Origin: JAKVAV01 sp964651785
GTDB lineage: Bacteria; Bacteroidota; Bacteroidia; Flavobacteriales_D; Cryomorphaceae
Assembly (NCBI GenBank): GCA_964651785.1
Contig: CAZYWJ010000001.1
Span: 62,001-126,000 of the forward strand
Length of the DNA stretch: 64,000 nucleotides
Direction: 5' to 3'
This document shows, piece by piece, positions 16,664 to 25,674 of this stretch. The position numbers and the translations under genes are program-made. Within the stretch, counting starts at the first letter, position 1; the number at the start of each line of letters is the position of its first letter. The notes beneath the pieces were generated by a model. That model ran no database searches and had not been told where the DNA came from. It saw only the letters and a program-made list of their open reading frames with translations.

Positions 16664-18817
16664 TTAATCCGCGCGAATTTTCGTTCTGAATTCACTTCCC
16701 GAAGTATCGAGGATTACCACTTCATGAATTCCTCTGTCGAGCGCTAGCTCTAAATGATGAATGCCGCCCGTCGAACCGCAGTAAGTCTGATCAAGGTGCC
16801 AAAACAGGGTAGCTTCAGGATCGGTACACGCAGCTTTGAAGACGATTTTCTCCTTGACACCCGTAAATTCTCTGGGCAAGAATATCGTTGATTCAGTAGA
16901 GGGATAAATCAGCCTGATCTTCCCGTTTTCAGGAGTGCTCATACAGTTCGGATCGAATGACGGTACTTTCTTATAGGCGGGGTTATCCTTCATAAAAAAC
17001 CATTCTTCCAGTGGTGGCAGCACAAAGCGTTTTTCAGTAATCATCATTTCGGGAGGGTAGCATTGACTGGTTACCTGATGCGTTTTTTCCGAATTCAGAA
17101 AAACCGTTTGGCAAAAAGTGCAAAGCTCATTTGAGGCACCCGCAGACGGAAATCGGGAGCTTTGGACTTTCGGACAATCGCTTCCCGACCTCATTCCGCT
17201 GTGAGCGCAAATCAGCTCTTCTGAAACACCGCGCACCGGCTCTTCAAACCATTTGCCGGAAGGCAGATAATTGAGCACATCAAAGAGCACGGGGGCGGCC
17301 GCGTTGAGTCCCGTCAATCCGGGGCGACCCTCACCATTCGCATTCCCGATCCACACACCGATCGTATAATCGGGATTTGTTCCCACCGCCCANNNNNNNN
17401 NNNNNNNNNNNNNNNNNNNNNNNNNNNNNNNNNNNNNNNNNNNNNNNNNNNNNNNNNNNNNNNNNNNNNNNNNNNNNNNNNNNNNNNNNNNNAAATCCCA
17501 CAGCTTGATTTCAGCTCCGCCCAAAATCAACGAGAGTCCGTAATTATCGGCAGTTCGGTTCACGGAAGTAAATCCCCATTCCTGTAAGTCGGCGTGAAAA
17601 AAATCGACTCCGTATTGGTCCAGCATGCGTACGGCAGGAATATTCAGCGATCGCGAAAGAGCTTCATTTGCCTTCACGGCACCCGAAAAGGTTTCGTCAA
17701 AATTTTTAGGGGCGAAGTCGCGGTAATGCGTCGGGATATCAGGTATCAATTGCTCGGGCAAAATGCTGCCTTCGTTCAGCATTTCGGCATAAAGAAAGGG
17801 TTTCAAAATTGACCCCGAGCTTCTCGGTGTTTGAATCATATCGTTCGCACTCTCATTGTTTTGCCAATCGCCACTTGCATTTCCGATATAAGTTAAAATA
17901 TCGCCCGTTCGATTCTCTACAATCAGAATCGCGCCGTTCTGAATATGGTTTTGACTCAAGAAAACCAACCTCTCACGAAGAATCTGATTGCACCGTTTTT
18001 GCAGGTCCGCATGGATCGAAGTAGAAACCTTTTGACCTTTCTTCATTTTTTCAATTTGAGAAGTGAGGTGAAATGCTTCTTGTGGCAATGTTTTAGGTGC
18101 ATTGGGTAGAGCTTCCAACAGGGCTAGCTCGTAGGTCGCCTCGTCAATGTGACCATTGTCTTTGAGCTTTCGCAAAAGAAAATCTCGCTTTTTGCGAAAG
18201 GCCTCGGGAGACCTTCCGGGAAAAATCAACCCGGGCGCATTGGGCAATACGGCAAGAGCGGCTGCTTCGGCCCACGTGAGTTGTGTCGGTGGTTTCTGAT
18301 AATAGCGCCATGAAGCTGCATCCAGTCCGACCACATTCCCGCCAAAAGGCGCATTTGATGCGTAGAGATTCAAAATCTCTTCTTTCGAGTACCGCATTTC
18401 TGCACGGAGCGCCTGCGCGATTTCCAAAGACTTCTGGAGATAAGTCCGCGGTTTATTCTCGCCTGCCATACGCATTACTTGCATGGTTATGGTACTCGCG
18501 CCGCTCACTACTTCCCCTTCGGTGAGGTTTTGTTTTACGGCACGCAAAATGGCTTTCAAACTCACACCCAAATGGTCTTCAAAACGCTCGTCCTCGTAAG
18601 TGAGAACGGCTGTTTTAAAGCGCTCCGGAACCGAGTCAACTGCCGGAAATCGCCACTGCCCGTCCTCGGCGATTCTCGCTCCGAGCAGTCGATTTTCACT
18701 ATCAAAAACGACGGTAGAAGTGGGGGAGTGAAAGAGTTTTGCCGGCAGGCAAAATAGCCAACACAGCCCCAGAAGGATCAGGAACGACAGGCCGACTACT
18801 TTCTTTCTTTTGCTCAT
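16664..18817 (-). CDS. pbpC: penicillin-binding protein 1C (bifunctional murein synthase), gap inside
   Basis: Inner-membrane peptidoglycan glycosyltransferase/transpeptidase. One N-terminal membrane helix (SFLILLGLCWLFCLPA) is followed by the GT51 domain (YEDERFEDHLG with catalytic Glu, GASTITMQVMRM), then the transpeptidase with SxxK as SGSILKPF and, after the gap, the conserved WAVGTNPDYTIGVWIGN. The C-terminal BiPBP_C domain ends the protein. The KTG motif is missing because the gap at 17393 removes it; homologues have about 90 more residues there. The ATG at 18817 overlaps the TAA of the upstream alpha-2-macroglobulin gene (TAATG), the classic A2M-PBP1C pairing; the GTG at 18835 is rejected for that reason. 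Confidence 0.94.
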   Translation of the reverse strand: MSKRKKVVGLSFLILLGLCWLFCLPAKLFHSPTSTVVFDSENRLLGARIAEDGQWRFPAVDSVPERFKTAVLTYEDERFEDHLGVSLKAILRAVKQNLTEGEVVSGASTITMQVMRMAGENKPRTYLQKSLEIAQALRAEMRYSKEEILNLYASNAPFGGNVVGLDAASWRYYQKPPTQLTWAEAAALAVLPNAPGLIFPGRSPEAFRKKRDFLLRKLKDNGHIDEATYELALLEALPNAPKTLPQEAFHLTSQIEKMKKGQKVSTSIHADLQKRCNQILRERLVFLSQNHIQNGAILIVENRTGDILTYIGNASGDWQNNESANDMIQTPRSSGSILKPFLYAEMLNEGSILPEQLIPDIPTHYRDFAPKNFDETFSGAVKANEALSRSLNIPAVRMLDQYGVDFFHADLQEWGFTSVNRTADNYGLSLILGGAEIKLWDXXXXXXXXXXXXXXXXXXXXXXXXXXXXXXXXXXWAVGTNPDYTIGVWIGNANGEGRPGLTGLNAAAPVLFDVLNYLPSGKWFEEPVRGVSEELICAHSGMRSGSDCPKVQSSRFPSAGASNELCTFCQTVFLNSEKTHQVTSQCYPPEMMITEKRFVLPPLEEWFFMKDNPAYKKVPSFDPNCMSTPENGKIRLIYPSTESTIFLPREFTGVKEKIVFKAACTDPEATLFWHLDQTYCGSTGGIHHLELALDRGIHEVVILDTSGSEFRTKIRAD
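17393..17492. other. scaffold gap (100 N) inside pbpC
   Basis: 100 N with non-repeated flanks. It covers the transpeptidase KTG region; about 300 bases are probably missing. Confidence 0.96.
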
Positions 18818-21800
18818 TATTTCACCTCTATCCACTTGCCCGGCTCCACCGAGATGATCGACTCATCGTACATGGCATAGCACACGATGGCCGGCAGGTA
18901 AAACCTTCCTGAATAAGACGCATTCACTCGTGTGTAAAATCTGACCTTTTTATTCGGGTCCAAATCAAAGTAAGTCATGACCTTCGCATCTCTGATGTCT
19001 TGATATTCGGGCTCGATGGTCGATGCGTCCGTCATTCCCGACAATCGTGAATTGAGAATTTCCCAGCCGGATGGCACCGTATGGGTCAGCGCCATTTCCT
19101 TCAAGAGGCGGTTGCTCGGATTGGTAATTACTATTTCTACAATCAAATCCGTTCCTCTTTCGGTGGAGGCTACATCGATAGGTTTGAAATTGGCATCGAG
19201 GTAGTTGACTTCCATGAGCAAATTGGCATTGCGCTTCTCCTCTTTTCCTTCTGCGGGTCGGCCGGTTGTNNNNNNNNNNNNNNNNNNNNNNNNNNNNNNN
19301 NNNNNNNNNNNNNNNNNNNNNNNNNNNNNNNNNNNNNNNNNNNNNNNNNNNNNNNNNNNNNNNNNNNNNGCCAAGCTGCGCGCTACTTCAGCCGCTTCCG
19401 TAGATTGACCGAGCCGGTGAAGCGTCATCAAAACGAAGGCTTCATCTCGAGTAGAGCTTCCGTAGGAAAAGCCCAGCTCGGTGTAGTCTTCAATGTTCTT
19501 TGGCAAAGTCTTGATTAGGTCCATTGCTTCCTTGGATCGACCCGCCGTGGCGTAGGCCAGGCTGAGGATCCACTTAGCTGAATTGTTCAGGTTTGATCGC
19601 TCGCGAAGGGTATTCATCGAACCGAAATCGGGCGACTTGGCCAAAGCCAATGTCAGCAAGCGGTAAGCCTGTATTCGTTCGGAGTAAGATCGGTGATAGT
19701 CGTTGCTTGACATCCACCGCCCTGCCAGGCGCTTTTGGTATTGGATCCAATCGCGCTTCATGCCTGCCGGCAATGTATAACCGGCTTTTTCGGCGGCGAG
19801 CATAAAATGACCGGCATAGGTGGTGCCCCACTCGTTGCTGTACGCTAACCCCGGCCAATACGAGAATCCGCCGTCGCTCATCTGAAAGCTGCGCAATTGA
19901 CGTAATACGTAATCGACGTTCTCTGCTATCTCGGTTTGACGAGCAGAAGTGAGGTAGACAAAATTGCCTAAATAAAGCTGTGGAAAGGCTTTGGACGTCA
20001 TTTGCTCCACGCAGCCGTGCGGATAGCCGATGAGGTAGTCCAGTCTCTTTTCCAAATTCAGCGAAGGGAGTTTCGACACTTCAATACTCGATTTGTTGCT
20101 TCCTTTTATTCCGAAATAATCAATCTGCTTGGACCAGGCATTGCCCTTTTCGATTACCGCATCCTCTATCACCGAATACATTGGGTTTGGCAATCGGAGT
20201 TGAACCTCAGCTTCGTACTTGGCTGATTTATTTCCCGCTGTCGCGGAAATGGAAACTTTGGCTACACCTTCGGCATTGATCGTCTTCAATTCGAAATAGA
20301 CCATTTGCTCGCCTGCTTTTTCAAATCGCACGGTCTTCTTTAAGTCGGTAGACTTTTCGAAGAAGTCATTTGCATTGAGTGTAACGGTGACATCCGAAAT
20401 GTTTTCTTCCATAGCAAAAACATTCACGGGCAGCGAAATCGTTTCATTCGGGCCGAGAACCCGTGGCAACGTTCCTAAAACCATCAACTCACTTTTTACG
20501 GGTACGTTTTTTTCAACGTGACCATAAGCTTCGCCTTGAGCGGCCACTACCATCACCCTTACCGAGCCGATATAGTTCGGCATTTCGAGTTTGTGCTGAT
20601 GTTTTTCTCCGGCTTTCAACTCAAAAGGTCCCAGATGAAAGACGACGGGTTTGAAGCGCCTCGCTTTCTGCTTCGACGGGTCGGGAGCTTCTTCATCTCC
20701 TCCAATGCTCATGATGTTTTGGTTCAGATTGCCAAGCGCACCCACCACATGGTCGTAATAATCCCACGTGCGAACGCCCAAGGCTTCGTGCGCGTAGAAA
20801 TAGTCATGCGGATCGGGAGTATTGAAATTGGTCAGGTCCAGCAATCCTTCATCTACCACGGCTAGCGTGTAAGTCATGGCTCTGCCTGATTTTTCTGAAA
20901 CATCAAGCGTAAAAGATTTCTTCGGTCGGATGATGTCGGGCAATTTTACCTGAGGCTCCAAAACGGTTTCGGGATCTTCTACGCTAAACGGGATGACGCC
21001 AAACATTCGAATCGGACGATCATTTACGGTTTGCGAATGAGGCTGAATCAATGAAATATGCACGTAGGCATTGGGCGCCATTTCTCCCGTTACGGGAATT
21101 TCCACTTTGGTTTCCCCCTCGGTTGTTGCTACCCATTTTTTCATCAGTACCGAGGTGCCGTTTTCAATGGTGACCAAAGCCCTGCCTTCTTTCGGAGAAG
21201 GAAAGCTGATTTTGATTTTCTCGTCAGGTTGGTAGACTTCTTTGTCGCTGCTGAAGCCTAAAATTGATGCCGCCTCACTTTCGGTTCGATTGGATCGCAT
21301 CCAGTAGGGCCAATCGAAGAATACGAATTGCGCGGATGAATGACCGCTTTCGAGATCCACTACCTTGAAAAGGTAACGGCCCCAGTCTTCGTTTTTCACG
21401 TTGATTGAAAAATCGCCCTTACCATTCTGTAGCGTTATGGTCTCTTCTTTATACTTCCGATAGCTGCCCGTATTCAGGTAGTTGTATTCATCTCCTGAAT
21501 AGCGATCAAACCACCATCGATGGTCCACTCGATAAACCAAGACCTTTACCTTTTTATCTGCAACGGCATTTCCCGATTCATCCACTGCAGCCAGTTGGAT
21601 CACGTGATCTTTGGCTGTCTCCAATGCGCCGCGCCAGAGCTCACCTTCAGGTACTTTCATACCGGCGTAGGAAGAGTAGGGGCTTATGGTCGAGTTATAA
21701 TAGTCGACACTAAAACCGCCGCCCGGCTCGTAGACTTTCGTTTCGAAATAAGCCTTCAATTTACCGGGTGCATTTTTTCCCCTATCCGTCATGGAAATGG

Positions 21801-24317
21801 AAAAAGACTTGTTTCCGCTTTGGTCGAGATTTCCCTCAAAGACTTTTTCGCTGTTTCGCGAAACGCGAGATTCCAAAAGATTGTCAAAATGATAGTCGCG
21901 AAAACGGTCGAAGGATGTGGTGGTAGAAGAGAGCCGCATATTCACATCGGCTTTGAGCCCTGAGGCGTCCGTGCCGTGCAGCCATGTGGCGGTGAGGTTG
22001 GCTTGCAGATTATCATCCGTCGATTTCGTTTCGTCAATCTCCAGATCGATTTTCAATCGATTGGGTTTAATGGTTTCTATCGGAATGCGCTTTTCAAAAC
22101 GTTGGTTTCCCACCAAAACCTCCAAGCGATAGTCACCCGTCGGCGCATCGGGCTCGGTCACCGTTGCAAAGTCGTAGATTCCATTCACGCTGCTGTTTCT
22201 GATTTGTGTATCGGTGAGTTGGCCACGTGAGTTGTAGAGCTGCATTTTAATCGGGTGGTCTTCTGGTAGTTTCTTTGATTCATCTCGGAGGATGAAATTA
22301 ACGAGAAGCGAATCACCCGGACGCCAAACCCCGCGCTCAGCGTAGATGAACCCTTTCAGTCCGTCTCGGATGGTTTTTCCATCAACCTCAAATTTGGAAA
22401 GGGAGAGGGAACTTCCTTCATCAATTTTAAGAACCGTTTGATCCTTTGCCGTTTTTACCGTGACGGCAAANNNNNNNNNNNNNNNNNNNNNNNNNNNNNN
22501 NNNNNNNNNNNNNNNNNNNNNNNNNNNNNNNNNNNNNNNNNNNNNNNNNNNNNNNNNNNNNNNNNNNNNNCTTCATCAATTTTAAGAACCGTTTGATCCT
22601 TTGCCGTTTTTACCGTGACGGCAAAAGGAATTCGGCTGCAGTCTAGAGTGATAAAACCTTCGCTATCCGTTTTGCCTTGAGCCAAAAGCTGCTGCTGATA
22701 GTCGAAAACCTCCACTTCAGCGCCGCTTACGGCTTTTGCCGATTTAATATCGCTTACCGCTACGTGGAGCAAGTTGTCTCCGCCTCGCTTTGCAATCACT
22801 CCGAGATTGGTGGCCATTACTACTTTGCTCGCTTTCGTTCGGTATCGATAATAGTAGGCTTGGTTGCACGGATTTTCACGCTCGTTCCAGTCGTAGCGGT
22901 AGTTTGACCAGTAGTCTTCCTCAAGGTAATCCGTGTCCGCCAGCCAGCCGTCTTGAAAATCGCCTGAGAGGTTATCCGACTCCACACAATCCAGTGCAGC
23001 ATACTCCTTTTTAAATCTCACCTCAACTTCGTAAAGTGCCGCCTTGTCGGTATTGATCACCTCGCTCAAATCCACGTGGTAGCGGTGCCACTCGTAGGTA
23101 TTGTTGCCTGCTGCTTTTCTTAGGTCCAAGTGTTTTTTATAAACCGTTCGACCTACACCGTAAAGTGAATTGCCATTTCCCTGATTGTTGTTCTGTAGAT
23201 ATTGAAGGATGTTGTTGCTAAAAACTTTTTGGATGTAAATATCCACGGCATTCACGGAAACCGCTTCGAAGGGGAAAATCAGAGATTCACCTTGAGTGGG
23301 GATGACAAACTTATTTCCAACCATCCTGACGGCGGGATTCTCGGGGTCGAAAACGATAGTCTTGGTAAATTGGGTGCCCATCTTTCGTCCCGCGGTATTT
23401 TTTACATCGCCACTCACGGTAAGCAACTTTTCGCCTTGCAGCCCTTTTTGCAGAACTACGCTGACCTTGTTGCCGTCTTGCTTGATGGTCAATTCTGAGT
23501 TCTCGATGTTTTCCACCGAAATCAGTCCCACCAATTCCTGCTTTTCCAAAGGGTCTGAAAAGTAAATGTTGATGAGTTCCTCGGCACCTTTCACGTATTC
23601 GGCTCTCATTACGCTGAAGTCGTTGATGGATGGAATGGTCAGCTCAGCTTCTTTTTGATCGCTTTTGGCGAAAGCATCTCCTGAAATGATCAGTACCAAT
23701 TCCGACGCTTCTTCCATGCGTGTTACTCCCGGAATGGAAAAGGTGAACTGCCTTTCGTCGACTTGAATTATCTCCATGGATTTTGCCGCTCCACCCTGAG
23801 ATGCCGATATCGATTCCCTTAATTCGCTTACGTTGCTGTTATCAGCCGTCCGAATTGTTCCCGTTACAATCACGTTCGAAATGTCAGAGGGCGATTCAAC
23901 TTCATAACCATCAAAATAAACATTGAGGTTTTGCTCAATGGTTTGAAATTGAAATTTGAAAACGCCGAAATCTTCGGCATCCTGAAAGAGCTTTGGCAGC
24001 CCGAATGTGGCCGTGTAGATTTGACCGCCATCTAGTTTTTTGGTCGGCTCAAAGACCAACTTCTGATTATCCACAAAAGTGAGCTTTCCGCTGATTACGG
24101 GATCAAATTCCAAAAGGTCTTCGGGCAAGATGTTCCCTTTTTCGTAAGGCTGAGCCAGTTCTATAACAATTGGTTCATTCACTGAAATCACCCCCGAGGT
24201 ATAGCCTCGAATGTATTCGCCGAAGGCCGGATCGACCTCAACTTTTTCAGGTTTATCATCACAAGAAGAAAGTAAAAAGATAAGGAAGACGGAGTAAAAA
24301 AGTGAGGAGCGATACAT
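18817..24317 (-). CDS. alpha-2-macroglobulin family lipoprotein (one gene split by a false gap)
   Basis: Periplasmic or surface lipoprotein protease trap paired with PBP1C. The lipoprotein signal MYRSSLFYSVFLIFLLSSC has Cys19 in a LSSC lipobox. MG-type beta-sandwich domains follow, then an A2M core with the thioester motif GCVEQMTS, an alpha-helical TED barrel, and a C-terminal receptor-like domain. The N at 22471-22570 is flanked by identical 55-base copies; removing 155 bases joins the two halves in frame to about 1781 codons including a second real gap at 19270. It should be annotated as one intact gene, not two fragments. In the family, protease attack activates the thioester and crosslinks the attacker, protecting the cell wall repaired by PBP1C. 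Confidence 0.93.
19270..19369. other. scaffold gap (100 N) inside the alpha-2-macroglobulin gene
   Basis: 100 N with non-repeated flanks, between the helical TED region (EAAEVARSL) and the C-terminal domain (TTGRPAEG). Probably a few hundred bases are missing. Confidence 0.95.
22416..22625. repeat. 55-base duplicated contig ends around a false gap
   Basis: Positions 22416-22470 and 22571-22625 are identical and surround 100 N. Collapsing them (155 bases) restores the alpha-2-macroglobulin frame. Confidence 0.97.
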
Positions 24318-24463
24318 CGAGAGTAGGTTTTATCTTAAACGAATATATGCCGCTTACCTCTCAGCGCAAAGTATCGGTTACTCCGTAATATCAACAGGAT
24401 TTACCGGGTTCGCAGTATCCGTAATTCAAGACATTAAGAAACTTTAGCAGTTATGCAGTAGGG

Positions 24464-25222
24464 TCAGATAAGTTCAAATAGTGACAGCAATGAGAGACAA
24501 ACCGCCAGCAGCAGTGCGTAATACGCGTAGGTATTGATATTTGGAAATTTAACGGCATAGCGTGCCGTGACTATTCCGCCCACTAGTTGACCCAAGCCGA
24601 TGGTCGAACCGTAAAGCCAATGAATTTTACCATCGAAGGCGAAGAAAATGATGGCGGGAATGGTGTAGATGCCAATGGCAAGTACTTTTATGACATTGGC
24701 ATTCAGTAAAGGCATTCGGCCACCGATAACGGCTATTGCCAAAAAGAAAATACCCATTCCCATTTGGATAAAACCGCCGTAAATTCCCAAGCAGAAGTAA
24801 GCAAGGTCGAGCAGGGGGCGAGGCCATTTCGGTTTATCCGGATCGGGATGTATCCAGCGCTTTGGCTTGATGAGCAGAACAAAAAACAAAGCGACCACCA
24901 TGTATTTGAAGACGTCCATGAATTGCTCATTGCTGACGTAAAGTGCAAGAGCGATTCCTAAGAAACCTCCGATCGTGAGCAGAATTACCGTTCTGACTTG
25001 CTGCCTAAACGATAGGATTTTAGCTTTTTGAAAAGTTACGGAAGAAGATACCGTTTGCAGGGCTACCCCGATACGGTTTGAACCATTGGCCACTACTCCC
25101 GGTAAGCCGAGCAGCTCGGTGAGAATAGCGAGTGTAATAACGGAGCCGCTTCCGGCCAAAGTGTTTATAACTCCCGCAATGAGACCTCCTCCGATGGATA
25201 TGGCTATTTCGACAGGCTCCAC
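24464..25222 (-). CDS. TSUP family (TauE/SafE-like) membrane permease
   Basis: Inner-membrane permease of 252 residues with about eight hydrophobic helices in two repeated halves. The N-terminal GGGLIAGVINTLAGSGS and the repeat GIYGGFIQMGMGIFFLA are the duplicated signature of the sulfite exporter TauE/SafE family. Members export or import organosulfonates, sulfite or related anions; the substrate here cannot be told. It starts with ATG and lies 28 bases downstream of the HIRAN gene on the same strand, so the two may be cotranscribed. Confidence 0.88.
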   Translation of the reverse strand: MEPVEIAISIGGGLIAGVINTLAGSGSVITLAILTELLGLPGVVANGSNRIGVALQTVSSSVTFQKAKILSFRQQVRTVILLTIGGFLGIALALYVSNEQFMDVFKYMVVALFFVLLIKPKRWIHPDPDKPKWPRPLLDLAYFCLGIYGGFIQMGMGIFFLAIAVIGGRMPLLNANVIKVLAIGIYTIPAIIFFAFDGKIHWLYGSTIGLGQLVGGIVTARYAVKFPNINTYAYYALLLAVCLSLLSLFELI

Positions 25223-25250
25223 GCTCGAGCGAAAGTACGCATTCCAATCG

Positions 25251-25619
25251 CTAGAATTTCACATAAGCCTGAGCCAACAAACCTTCGTAAAGTTCATTCT
25301 TGTCCGGATGAATTGAGATGACGGTGGCTTTCACCTTAACACCTTTGTCCATAAGGTTGGCTATAGCTTTATTTTCAGGATAGGACCAGTAGCCGAGCTT
25401 TCGGCCACAGAAATAGACAGCCACGGCAAAACGATCGTGTTTATTATTCGGCTCCCTTTTCAGCGTAAGCGGATCCTCAGGACTAATTGAACGGTAGGCC
25501 TGAGGATAGTCGTAATAAGACAAACCTTTGATAAAAGTTCTGTCCAGATAATACGGGTTGGAAAAGTGGCTGAACGGCAACCTTCTGACCGATTCTTCTG
25601 AAGAAATTTGTGCAATCAT
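25251..25619 (-). CDS. stand-alone HIRAN domain protein
   Basis: A protein of 122 residues that is almost entirely a HIRAN domain: FIKGLSYYDYPQA, then EDPLTLKREPNNKHDRFAVAVYFCGRKLGYWS, then a final strand region. In eukaryotic HLTF the domain binds 3' ends of single-stranded DNA at stalled forks; bacterial stand-alone versions are proposed to act in DNA damage or defence but are little studied. No helicase or nuclease is fused or adjacent. A 6-bp inverted repeat (CCTTTG/CAAAGG, 25621-25639) sits directly upstream of the ATG and could be a small operator or hairpin. Confidence 0.8.
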   Translation of the reverse strand: MIAQISSEESVRRLPFSHFSNPYYLDRTFIKGLSYYDYPQAYRSISPEDPLTLKREPNNKHDRFAVAVYFCGRKLGYWSYPENKAIANLMDKGVKVKATVISIHPDKNELYEGLLAQAYVKF

Positions 25620-25674
25620 ACCTTTGTTTTTGTCAAAGGTGAATGCCGGGTACGTAATCTATTTACGTCGGGAA

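Noticed and set aside
18817..24317. Two separate reading frames suggesting a frameshifted or broken alpha-2-macroglobulin pseudogene.
   Set aside because: The break lies exactly at N bordered by a 55-base duplication; removal of 155 bases gives one frame, so it is an assembly artefact.
25620..25640. A small regulatory RNA in the CCTTTG/CAAAGG inverted repeat upstream of the HIRAN gene.
   Set aside because: The stem is only 6 bp, with no clear promoter or T run; recorded only as a possible operator.
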